A DNA stretch of 6,667 nt from the NCBI GenBank assembly GCA_026419705.1, contig JANZYY010000280.1, forward strand, positions 1 through 6,667, written 5' to 3'. The notes below the pieces were generated by a model. That model ran no database searches and was not told the DNA's origin. It saw only the letters and a program-made list of their open reading frames with translations. Origin of the DNA: Fischerella sp. (GTDB taxonomy: Bacteria > Cyanobacteriota > Cyanobacteriia > Cyanobacteriales > Nostocaceae). This document shows, in pieces, positions 1 through 5,400 of this stretch (positions within the stretch are counted from its first letter, which is position 1; each line of letters opens with the position of its first letter). The position numbers and the translations under genes are program-made.

Positions 1-32
1 AGCATACTGATTTGTCTGAGAACATAGAAGTG

Positions 33-92
33 GTAGATGCACCCTGATAACAGACTCCCCTTGCTAGCTGCCGGCTGCGAGGGGATTTTTTT
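33..92 (+). ncRNA. nsiR1: NsiR1-like small RNA, copy 1
   Basis: The predicted transcript is about 60 nt, placed by homology with copy 2; its promoter is cut by the window edge. The 3' part forms a terminator-like hairpin: TCCCCTTGC (56-64) pairs with GCGAGGGGA (77-85), including one T.G wobble. An inner AGC/GCT stem closes the loop TGCCG, and seven Ts follow (86-92). NsiR1 is known as a roughly 60-nt nitrogen-stress-induced RNA, transcribed in prospective heterocysts from tandem repeats near hetF. The identification rests on remembered sequence and architecture, so it needs an alignment; that this is a terminated sRNA is much safer than the name. Confidence 0.72.
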
Positions 93-134
93 GTACAAAA
101 ACAGACAAACATCCCAAATATTTTCGCAAATTTA

Positions 135-165
135 TCCGGAGCATACTGATTTGTCTGAGAACATA
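135..165 (+). promoter_or_regulatory. DIF-type promoter of sRNA copy 2
   Basis: TCCGGA at 135-140 matches the DIF motif reported near -35 of promoters activated in differentiating heterocysts of Anabaena/Nostoc. A weak -10-like AACATA lies at 160-165. Spacing to the predicted 60-nt transcript start (172) fits. The motif is seen directly; its role is established for the family; the exact start is inferred. Confidence 0.65.
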
Positions 166-171
166 GAAGTG

Positions 172-231
172 GTAGATGCACCCTGATAACAGACTCCCCT
201 TGCTAGCTGCCGGCTGTGAGGGGATTTTTTT
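172..231 (+). ncRNA. nsiR1: NsiR1-like small RNA, copy 2
   Basis: The start is predicted by placing TCCGGA (135-140) at -35, which puts +1 near 172; the transcript then ends in the T run 225-231 and is 60 nt long. The hairpin TCCCCTTGC (195-203) pairs with GTGAGGGGA (216-224). The only difference from copy 1, C to T at 217, turns a G-C pair into a G.U pair, so the stem survives. This supports selection at RNA level. The 5' half (172-194) is single-stranded by eye and would be the target-binding part. It is the last intact unit of the array in this direction. Confidence 0.75.
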
Positions 232-250
232 GGAGAAAACCAAATCATAA

Positions 251-276
251 CCCAAATTTGCCAAAATTGCTCTGGA
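251..276 (+). other. Decayed repeat-unit relic with degenerate DIF element
   Basis: Downstream of copy 2 the sequence CCCAAAT (251-257) is followed 20 bp later by TCTGGA (271-276). The inter-copy spacer has CCCAAAT (113-119) followed 22 bp later by TCCGGA (135-140), with similar AT-rich filler. This looks like the promoter-proximal part of a further unit whose transcribed part was lost or has diverged. No terminator hairpin follows. Short matches in AT-rich DNA could be chance. Confidence 0.4.
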
Positions 277-838
277 TACAAAGATTAACTCAAGACTAAA
301 TCAAGCAGAAACAAAACAAGAGTCAAGAGAAAATCACTAGTACACTATCGGTATTAAATCGCCTTACAGCAGCGATCGCCATTGAGGTAGCTGGTAGCGT
401 TGGAGATTAAGAGTGCAGAAGTGAGTTTTGAGACTCTTACTAAACTATTTTTAACCTAAATTCCGGTTAAAAGGTGCCATATTGCCAGATCTAATACTAA
501 CTATTTGGCAAATTGGCAATTAGTCCTCTATATTACTTCTACACTGTACCTTTATGGCTTTTCCCTGATAACCAAGTTTTTTCTATCACGGTTCTTAATT
601 GGTTTCAATACACATCTCGATAGAAACTTTTGGCTGCATGTCCTGAGAGTGTTGTGTAAGCAATTAAAAATCCTTATAATTGTCAATTCATTTATATTAT
701 TGTTTTTTACAAGTGTCAATATTCTCTGTTATTGACTTGCCTTAGTGTTTGGTCATGTCTGAAAATGGCTACATAATCAGGATTATAGGCGATTTTTGCC
801 AAAAATTATCTTTTTTTATCCATATTTTGGATTTGATG
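277..838. other. Long intergenic stretch, no convincing gene
   Basis: About 560 bp with stops in most frames and no Shine-Dalgarno-supported start. It holds a HIP1 octamer (372-379), a perfect 8-bp inverted repeat TTTTAACC (449-456)/GGTTAAAA (465-472) with an 8-nt spacer, and a local cluster ATTGCCA (481-487), TTGGCAA (505-511), TTGGCAA (513-519). A 76-codon hydrophobic reading frame from a TTG at 505 lacks a ribosome binding site and is not accepted as a gene. Its length might reflect an undetected RNA or a decayed element. Confidence 0.6.
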
Positions 839-847
839 TGCTATAAT
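839..847 (+). promoter_or_regulatory. Extended -10 promoter of the thioredoxin-like gene
   Basis: TGCTATAAT is a perfect TGN extended -10 with a consensus TATAAT (842-847). No good -35 is seen, which is usual for extended -10 promoters. The predicted start near 854 gives a leader of about 50 nt before the ATG at 906. Confidence 0.6.
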
Positions 848-905
848 AATGTTTTGGTTACGGTGTAGTAATTCCATATAAATAGTCTGGAAGTTGCAAA
901 GCCAC

Positions 906-1232
906 ATGCCTTTAGCTGTAATTAAATTTTCTAGTGAAGACTGCGGTATCTGCCACAAAATGTCATTTTACGATCAAAAAGTGGTCGAGGAGCTAGGTTT
1001 GCAGTTTATTGATGTGAAAATGCAGGATACAGCAACATACCGCAAGTATCGTCGGATTCTTTTGACACAATATCCAGATAAATCACAAATGGGATGGCCT
1101 ACCTACATTGTCTGTGATTCACCAGAAGGTGAATTCCAGATTTTAGGTGAAGTCAAAGGAGGTCATCCGAAAGGAGAATTTAGAGCTCGCGTGCAAGCAG
1201 TTCTTGATTCCGCAGGCATAAATCAAAACTAG
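906..1232 (+). CDS. Thioredoxin family protein (small CxxC thioredoxin-fold)
   Basis: A cytoplasmic 108-residue protein close to a minimal thioredoxin fold. The first strand (VIKF, residues 5-8) leads into the redox motif C13-G-I-C16 in the context SSEDCGICHKM. The cis-proline signature follows as W64-P65-T66 in GWPTY. The active-site pair CGIC differs from classical thioredoxin CGPC, and an extra Cys sits at 70 just after the cis-Pro strand. It probably acts as a thiol-disulfide oxidoreductase or a specialised reductant; the partner is unknown. I chose ATG 906 because the protein then starts directly before the first beta-strand. GGAAG at 889-893 can serve as a somewhat distant ribosome binding site, whereas the in-frame TTG at 894 has no room for one. 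It stands alone, converging on the DUF1611 gene, which ends 93 bp away. Confidence 0.85.
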   Translation: MPLAVIKFSSEDCGICHKMSFYDQKVVEELGLQFIDVKMQDTATYRKYRRILLTQYPDKSQMGWPTYIVCDSPEGEFQILGEVKGGHPKGEFRARVQAVLDSAGINQN

Positions 1233-1324
1233 TTAGCTCAACTCCACAAAAAGTTTCAGCCTATACACTTTAATAATATTTGGCTATAAAGTTCTTCTAA
1301 GTGCAGCTACAAGTAGTGGATGAT

Positions 1325-2365
1325 TCAGTTATGCATCACTGCGTCTAGCAATCTGCCTGCATCAAAGCGCACCGGGTCGGTACAAGGCAAGCCAGTTTCT
1401 GCTTCGGTTCGAGCGATTGCTTCTTTTGCTTCTGCTTCGTTTAAATGATGAGTGTTCAGTGCGATCGCAGCTACAGGCACATGTCCAAAAGCGCCAGCAG
1501 CACTACCAACAGTTTCATAAAGCTTGACTACATCTGATAAGGGTGGAATTGGCACACCATTAACTACTTCGGTTTGTCCCGCCCGATGTACCAGTATCAT
1601 TTGCGTTGGTTGGGAACCGCGGATCAAGGCCAATGTTGCTGTGGAACTTGGGTGTAGTAAAGAACCTTGTCCTTCTATATGGAGAATGTCGTAGTTTTTA
1701 CCATAGCGCATCACCATTTGTTCCACCGCACCAGCGGCAAAGTCCACGCGTACGGCGTCTAATGGCACACCATCTCCCTCTAACATGATGCCAGTTTGCC
1801 CTGTTGCTAAGAACTTAGAACGCCAGCCTCGCAATCGTGACGCCCAATGCAACTCTATGCTAGTTGACATTTTGCCAACTGCCATATCCGTTCCCACAGT
1901 TAAAACCCGCCGACAAGGGAGGGTGCGGGCAATACCGGTAGCAACGTCTAAGTTCGGTGGTTCTTTGCGTACATCCCAAATCAACTGTCCTGGTTTTAGA
2001 AGTGCCTTTAAATCTGGCAGAGTTGATAATGGCGCATGTAAACCATTAACTAACGACATTCCTGCAGCAAGAGCATCCTTGATGTCATGCCAATAATCAT
2101 CCGGCACAACACCACCTAAGGGAGCAATGCCAATTACTAATACTTGTGGTTTGTACTCTAACGCTGCTGCAGTTGATGCAACTATGGGCACATTGCGCTG
2201 AATACCTGTCAATGCTGATAAAGATTCCCCTGGACACTCCCGATCGATTACTACCACGATTGGAGCTTCACTGTAACGCAAAAGTGATAACCCTGTTTTA
2301 CCACGAGTTCCCTTGATTCCCTCATGTAATAAAATAGCTACCCTTTGATTAAGTGGCAGACGCAC
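1325..2365 (-). CDS. DUF1611 family P-loop protein, DgcN-like (putative D-glutamate N-acetyltransferase)
   Basis: A 346-residue COG3367/DUF1611 protein. An N-terminal Rossmann-like domain spans about residues 1-140. The C-terminal domain starts with a dethiobiotin-synthetase-like P-loop, GTDMAVGKMS (158-167), and continues with ATGQTG (187-192) and HIEGQGS (229-235), all typical of the family. DgcN of marine bacteria belongs here and N-acetylates D-glutamate; whether this cyanobacterial member does so is inference. I chose GTG 2365: it gives MRLPLNQRVAIL, with a GGGGG run 8-13 nt upstream, and overlaps the preceding epimerase gene by 17 nt. A longer frame from ATG 2446 would add 27 residues that overlap the conserved end of the epimerase and do not look like family sequence. 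It is the second gene of the operon and is probably translationally coupled. Confidence 0.82.
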   Translation of the reverse strand: MRLPLNQRVAILLHEGIKGTRGKTGLSLLRYSEAPIVVVIDRECPGESLSALTGIQRNVPIVASTAAALEYKPQVLVIGIAPLGGVVPDDYWHDIKDALAAGMSLVNGLHAPLSTLPDLKALLKPGQLIWDVRKEPPNLDVATGIARTLPCRRVLTVGTDMAVGKMSTSIELHWASRLRGWRSKFLATGQTGIMLEGDGVPLDAVRVDFAAGAVEQMVMRYGKNYDILHIEGQGSLLHPSSTATLALIRGSQPTQMILVHRAGQTEVVNGVPIPPLSDVVKLYETVGSAAGAFGHVPVAAIALNTHHLNEAEAKEAIARTEAETGLPCTDPVRFDAGRLLDAVMHN

Positions 2366-3401
2366 TACGTTGTACCCCCAAACCTGGTAAATCGTTTGGC
2401 AAAACTCTTCCCTCTTGCACAAATGCCCCCATAAAGGGATCGTCAATTAAATTAAGGTGACTGTCTAAGTCTAAATAATCAGCTAACGGTGCTAATTGGG
2501 CCGCTGCTGTGTTGAGAAGCGCACTGTCTGAATAGCAACCGAACATGACTTGCAACCCATGAGCACGGGCTGTATGCACCATCCGCATTGCCTCACTTAA
2601 TCCACCCGATTTCATTAACTTGATATTAATACCATCAACAAAATTTGCCAATTGAGGAATATCAGTACTAGTAAAACAACTTTCATCAACAAAAAGAGGT
2701 AAGGGCGATCGCGCTTTTAATTTTGCCAAGTTTTTCTCCTGACCTGGTGACAAAGGCTGCTCTACATACTTTACACCCAAATCAGCCAGCCAACTACACA
2801 TTTGGATAGCGTCCTCCAAACTCCAACCCCCATTAGCATCAACGTACAATTCTTGGGTTGGTGCTTCTTCTCGCACTGCCATTAACATTTGCCGATCTGC
2901 ATCGATACCATCTGGGTTACCCAATTTCACCTTGAAAACACGCACATCCAGAAATTGTAACCAATCTCGCACCCTTGCCCTTGCCCCTTCTGGTGAATTA
3001 ATGCCAATAGTCACCGAAGTTGGTACTATCAAGTTTCTATCCAGCCCCCATATTTGCCACAGTGGTAAACCGACGCACTTTCCCAACCAGTCGTGCAGTG
3101 CCAGATCTAACGCCCCCCTAACGGCGGAAGGAATTTTTGCTGTGATTAAAAATTGCTCTATTTGCTGCCGCTGCAATGGATTAAATACTTGTAAAGTAGG
3201 CGTAATTTGTTCCAAAGTATCTTTGATTATTTCCGTTGACTGCGGAGAATTACCGACACTAAACGGCGATGCTTCTCCCCAGCCTTCGATGCCATTATGG
3301 AAAATTTTCACCCAAATATTCCGTGTCTGCGCAGTTGTACCGCGACTAATCGTCAAGGGAAATCGCTTGTTAACCGTAAATATTTCTACCTCAATTTGCA
3401 T
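2349..3401 (-). CDS. Enolase-superfamily dipeptide epimerase / N-acyl-glutamate racemase (AEE or DgcA-like)
   Basis: A 350-residue muconate-lactonizing-enzyme-subgroup enolase superfamily member. The capping domain covers about residues 1-120. The barrel carries acid/base K157-x-K159 (FKVKLG), metal ligands D188 (YVDAN), E214 (VEQP) and D239 (VDES), and the opposite lysine K261 (NIKLMKSGG). The C-terminal D311-L-D313 corresponds to the DxD motif that binds the free amino group of dipeptides in L-Ala-D/L-Glu epimerases such as B. subtilis YkfB. By family it epimerises L-Ala-D-Glu from murein turnover. Its operon partner is DUF1611/DgcN-like, which in marine bacteria pairs with DgcA, an N-acetyl-D-glutamate racemase of this same superfamily. 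All catalytic residues are present. The ATG start lacks a clear Shine-Dalgarno sequence. Confidence 0.88.
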   Translation of the reverse strand: MQIEVEIFTVNKRFPLTISRGTTAQTRNIWVKIFHNGIEGWGEASPFSVGNSPQSTEIIKDTLEQITPTLQVFNPLQRQQIEQFLITAKIPSAVRGALDLALHDWLGKCVGLPLWQIWGLDRNLIVPTSVTIGINSPEGARARVRDWLQFLDVRVFKVKLGNPDGIDADRQMLMAVREEAPTQELYVDANGGWSLEDAIQMCSWLADLGVKYVEQPLSPGQEKNLAKLKARSPLPLFVDESCFTSTDIPQLANFVDGINIKLMKSGGLSEAMRMVHTARAHGLQVMFGCYSDSALLNTAAAQLAPLADYLDLDSHLNLIDDPFMGAFVQEGRVLPNDLPGLGVQRSASAT

Positions 3402-3448
3402 GATTATGGGTGGGAGATGGGATCAGAGCAAATAAGTTTAACTTTTAG

Positions 3449-3477
3449 CCTATACTAAACTTTGTTATACTTTTTAA
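3449..3477 (-). promoter_or_regulatory. Possible promoter of the epimerase-DUF1611 operon
   Basis: On the minus strand TTAAAA (3472-3477) and TATAGG (3449-3454) are separated by exactly 17 bp, each matching four of six consensus bases. It lies 48 bp upstream of the epimerase ATG and overlaps the rightward promoter of the Nudix gene. Weak motifs in AT-rich DNA, so tentative. Confidence 0.35.
3463..3471 (+). promoter_or_regulatory. Extended -10 promoter of the Nudix gene
   Basis: TGTTATACT is a TGN extended -10 with TATACT at 3466-3471. The predicted start is near 3478, about 52 nt ahead of the ATG at 3530. No convincing -35 element is seen. Confidence 0.5.
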
Positions 3478-3529
3478 CACCCCTTTGCTTTTATTAGCAT
3501 TTATTCAGAATTTGGATATTAATTTTTCT

Positions 3530-4078
3530 ATGACTAACTTACAAAAATGGCAGCTTTTGCATTCAAAAATGGTTTTAGATCATAACTGGTGCAAAGTCAG
3601 ACAAGATAAAATCGAATTACCTAATGGTAAGATAGTAGATGATTTTTTTGTCCATATTAAGCCAGATGTTGCTTTGGTTTTACCTCTAACTAGCAACAAA
3701 GAAGTTATTTTCGTGCGCCAGTATAGACATGCAGTAGGAGAATTTTTTATCGAACTTCCAGCAGGAAGTTTCGACCCTGCGCTAGAAAGTGCTGAAGCCG
3801 CAGCAATTCGAGAATTGGAAGAAGAAACTGGATATGTTGCCCAAGAAGTTAAAAAAATAGCAACCCTCTACGATCGACCTAGCAAAGATACTAATAAAAC
3901 TCACTTATTCATAGCAGAAAATGTGGTAAAGACCAGCGAGCAAAAGTTTGATCTTACAGAAGAAATAGAAGTAGTATTAATTCCCCAAAAATCAGTTATA
4001 GACAAAATTGTCCACGGGGAAATTTCTGTTGTAGGAAGTGTTGCAGCTTTGTTTTTGGGCTTAAATTTACTTGGGTAA
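3530..4078 (+). CDS. Nudix hydrolase, ADP-ribose pyrophosphatase-like
   Basis: A 182-residue cytoplasmic protein. The Nudix box ends with RELEEETGY, preceded by E-x7, and its loop PAGSFDPALE has one residue more than the textbook G-x5-E, a variation seen in some ADP-ribose-type Nudix enzymes. A proline 15 residues after the box (LYDRP) is the usual marker for ADP-sugar/ADP-ribose specificity. Known relatives cleave ADP-ribose to AMP and ribose 5-phosphate with Mg2+. The N-terminal beta-domain (IELPNGK.., DVALVLPL..) is typical of dimeric ADPRases. ATG 3530 is preferred over an in-frame TTG at 3485, since the latter would add 15 residues of no recognisable family sequence and lies only a few bases after the predicted transcript start. 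The ribosome binding site is weak (GGA, 3514-3516). The gene is divergent from the epimerase operon. Confidence 0.87.
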   Translation: MTNLQKWQLLHSKMVLDHNWCKVRQDKIELPNGKIVDDFFVHIKPDVALVLPLTSNKEVIFVRQYRHAVGEFFIELPAGSFDPALESAEAAAIRELEEETGYVAQEVKKIATLYDRPSKDTNKTHLFIAENVVKTSEQKFDLTEEIEVVLIPQKSVIDKIVHGEISVVGSVAALFLGLNLLG

Positions 4079-4082
4079 TTGA

Positions 4083-4345
4083 CATCTTGTACCTTTCTCA
4101 ACAAGAGCCAGGAGCTGCTTGATTCTCACCTCATCCGTCAGTTTGAATGATGGTAACAAGGGTAGTGGGCTCCTACCTAGTGGCTGATTGCAAGTGGTGC
4201 AACATCTAAGGTTAGGAGCATTATGGAAATGATCGGCTGTAGACGGCGTTGCAGATAAAGCAGGATTGATTTTGATGGTTTTGTGGTGTTAGTGTCTGGT
4301 CTGTTCTCGGCATTATGAAAGTGGGTGGGTATCCCACCCTATAGG
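4083..4345 (+). ncRNA. Structured non-coding block, candidate stand-alone HEARO / IscB omega-RNA element
   Basis: No protein gene is supported here, but pairing potential is dense. TCTTGT (4085-4090) pairs with ACAAGA (4101-4106). AGCCA-GGAGC (4106-4115) can pair with GCTCC (4169-4173) and TGGCT (4181-4185). GCTCCTA-CC-TAG (4169-4180) pairs with CTA-AGG-T-TAGGAGC (4206-4219) and encloses the hairpin TTGCA (4188-4192)/TGCAA (4198-4202). GGGTGGG (4323-4329) pairs with CCCACCC (4333-4339) over a 3-nt loop. Local G+C is higher than in the flanks. The order of motifs and the GTAGACGGCGTTGCAG segment (4240-4255) remind me of HEARO RNAs, the omega-RNAs encoded upstream of IscB nucleases in IS200/IS605-type elements common in cyanobacteria. 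No iscB follows, so it would be a non-autonomous copy. The name rests on memory and inference; structured RNA or a mobile-element remnant is the safer reading. Confidence 0.42.
4323..4339. repeat. Strong 7-bp hairpin GGGTGGG/CCCACCC
   Basis: A perfect 7-bp GC-rich stem with loop TAT. No T run follows on either strand, so it is not a typical intrinsic terminator, although it could still slow transcription between the converging Nudix and secreted-protein genes. It may be a subterminal hairpin of the surrounding element. Confidence 0.7.
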
Positions 4346-4406
4346 TAGGAATCATCCCTTGATGGCAGCAATTGTTAAATCTTGCTTTTCCTTAACCTGT
4401 CACTAA

Positions 4407-4702
4407 TTATTTATCGATCGCTTCCCACTGTCCATTTACACAAACATATTTTATACAAGGTTTATCGACCGTGCAACCAATATCTTTTGGTTTCGGCTCC
4501 GGACATGCTTCTGGTGGTGGACTTGTTGATGGTTTTCTTGGTGGAATTATTGCTGGTTGAACTTGTCGTAGTTTTTTTGTATCAAGCATTCTCTCGTAGC
4601 ACATTGGACTGCATCAGTTACGGGTTGGGCAAAGGCTGGAGTCAAACTCAAGAAAATAGTGCTAAATATTAGTGAATAAGAGAAAATGACACGATTAATC
4701 AT
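4407..4702 (-). CDS. Small secreted Cys/Pro-rich protein, frame split at A AAA AAC
   Basis: I do not recognise the family. Translation starts at ATG 4702, supported by GAGG six bases upstream. The first 25 residues form a signal peptide (MINR, hydrophobic core, TPAFA then QPV). In this frame the protein stops at TAA 4547-4549 after 51 residues. A second frame, shifted by -1, stays open to a TAA at 4407 and encodes a Pro-rich linker and a Cys-rich end (CTVDKPC...VCVNGQWE). Both frames meet at CAA AAA AAC (4579-4571). A -1 shift there, or one added A in a run of seven, gives a 98-residue pre-protein with six cysteines (34, 39, 67, 77, 83, 88), enough for three disulfides in the mature chain. 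The options are programmed frameshift or transcriptional slippage, a recent inactivating deletion, or a sequencing error. It would be periplasmic or extracellular. Confidence 0.6.
4571..4578 (-). promoter_or_regulatory. Candidate slippery site A AAA AAC within an A7 run
   Basis: In the zero frame of the upstream half the codons are CAA AAA AAC, which is exactly the X XXY YYZ pattern for -1 tandem slippage. The seven As (4572-4578) also allow RNA polymerase slippage. A purine-rich GAGAGA lies 11 nt upstream of the A run and might act as an internal Shine-Dalgarno-like stimulator. No strong downstream stem is evident. Confidence 0.4.
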
Positions 4703-4835
4703 ATAAAGCCTCACAAAAGTATGGAAATTGTGGAGACATCTACCTACCCTATAAATCTGTTTAATCCTACTGTTATAAAGCTTGCAATTGGTATAAATAT
4801 TCCAAGGTGAATTTTTAGATCTTGCCAATAACGTA

Positions 4836-4872
4836 GTATCCCAAATATAAAGTAGAGTCTTTTTAGGGATAC
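4836..4872. repeat. Inverted repeat GTATCCC/GGGATAC upstream of the deaminase gene
   Basis: A perfect 7-bp dyad (4836-4842 and 4866-4872) with a 23-bp centre that itself contains AAAG (4850-4853)/CTTT (4859-4862). It lies about 95-130 bp ahead of the cytosine deaminase start. It could be a hairpin in the leader or a spaced operator; no regulator is recognised. Confidence 0.5.
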
Positions 4873-4897
4873 ACCGTATTAAAAAAGTATTCCCAAT

Positions 4898-4916
4898 CAG
4901 AACAAGTTAAGTTCTG
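4898..4916. repeat. Inverted repeat CAGAAC-N7-GTTCTG upstream of the deaminase gene
   Basis: A perfect 6-bp dyad around AAGTTAA, ending 50 bp before the start codon. It superficially resembles a GAAC/GTTC SOS box, but the spacer is 7 rather than 4 bases, so LexA is not claimed. It is a plausible operator or leader hairpin. Confidence 0.45.
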
Positions 4917-4965
4917 TTAAAACGACATCATGCCTCTACTCAGCTACTCATAGGAGATTTAACAA

Positions 4966-5397
4966 ATGGACATATTTATGCAAGCTGCCATAGAGGAAGC
5001 ACAACAAAGTAGACAAGAAGGTGGAATTCCCATTGGTTCCGTTCTTGTCAAGGATGGCAAAATTCTCGGTAGAGGACACAACAAGCGCGTCCAAGACGGC
5101 GATCCTGTCACTCACGCCGAAATTGATTGCCTTCGCAATGCTGGTAGAATTGGCAGCTACAGAGGTACAACACTTTATTCAACCTTAATGCCATGCTATT
5201 TGTGTGCTGGGGCGGTAGTGCAATTTGGTATTAAAAAAGTCATCGCTGGAGAATCTAGAACCTTTGCCGGTGCTAAAGAATTTATGGTATCCCACGGTGT
5301 GGAAGTAATTGATTTAGACCTTAAAGAATGCGAAAAAATGATGAGTGAGTTTATTAAGGAAAACCCTGAATTGTGGAATGAGGACATCGGTAAGTAA
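4966..5397 (+). CDS. Cytosine deaminase, yeast FCY1 type (CDA superfamily)
   Basis: A 143-residue zinc-dependent deaminase expected to convert cytosine to uracil in pyrimidine salvage. Zinc ligands are H50 (in THAE), C77 and C80 (PCYLC); E52 is the catalytic proton shuttle. The residues that contact the pyrimidine in yeast cytosine deaminase have counterparts here: N39 (GHNKR), F100, W137 and D140 (ELWNEDIGK). The C-terminal WxEDIG signature separates it from TadA tRNA deaminases and guanine deaminases. Length is full, slightly shorter than the 158-residue yeast enzyme at the N-terminus. ATG 4966 has a good ribosome binding site, AGGAGA at 4952-4957. It stands alone and converges on the ribokinase. 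Related bases such as 5-methylcytosine or other aminopyrimidines are possible substrates. Confidence 0.85.
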   Translation: MDIFMQAAIEEAQQSRQEGGIPIGSVLVKDGKILGRGHNKRVQDGDPVTHAEIDCLRNAGRIGSYRGTTLYSTLMPCYLCAGAVVQFGIKKVIAGESRTFAGAKEFMVSHGVEVIDLDLKECEKMMSEFIKENPELWNEDIGK

Positions 5398-5400
5398 TTT

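Larger units (their letters stand above)
1..232 (+). repeat. Tandem direct repeat carrying NsiR1-like sRNA units (period 139 bp)
   Basis: Positions 1-93 recur at 140-232 with a single substitution (C78 to T217), giving an exact period of 139 bp. Each unit holds promoter region, transcript and terminator hairpin. The spacer between copies is 94-139. The first copy lacks all but the last base of its TCCGGA element because the window starts there, so the array very likely continues to the left. Tandem organisation with one transcript per unit is the known arrangement of NsiR1 in heterocystous cyanobacteria; that the array extends outside the window is inference. Confidence 0.95.

Noticed and set aside
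64..264. Minus-strand frame across the sRNA repeats
   Set aside because: It lies antisense over the duplicated sRNA units and merely reflects the repeat; no gene-like features.
505..735. 76-codon hydrophobic frame starting at TTG on the plus strand
   Set aside because: No ribosome binding site, rare start codon, AT-rich DNA that yields hydrophobic codons by default, and no recognisable family.
1785..2096. Plus-strand frames antisense to the DUF1611 and epimerase genes
   Set aside because: Shadows of well-supported minus-strand coding regions without family resemblance.
2366..2446. 27-residue N-terminal extension of the DUF1611 protein from ATG 2446
   Set aside because: It overlaps the conserved C-terminus of the epimerase in another frame, and the extra residues do not resemble family sequence; GTG 2365 fits better.
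4074..4296. Long minus-strand stop-to-stop frame ending LLALVEKGTRCQLPK
   Set aside because: Open for about 73 codons and superficially protein-like with several cysteines, but it has no ATG, overlaps the 3' end of the Nudix gene, and the same DNA shows stronger RNA-type pairing.
4547..4828. 93-residue version of the secreted protein from ATG 4828
   Set aside because: The internal ATG 4702 has GAGG at ideal spacing and begins a standard signal peptide; the upstream 42 residues would bury it.
4899..4915. GAAC...GTTC as a LexA/SOS box
   Set aside because: Spacer is 7 bases instead of the 4 required for that box type, and the gene is not a DNA-damage gene.
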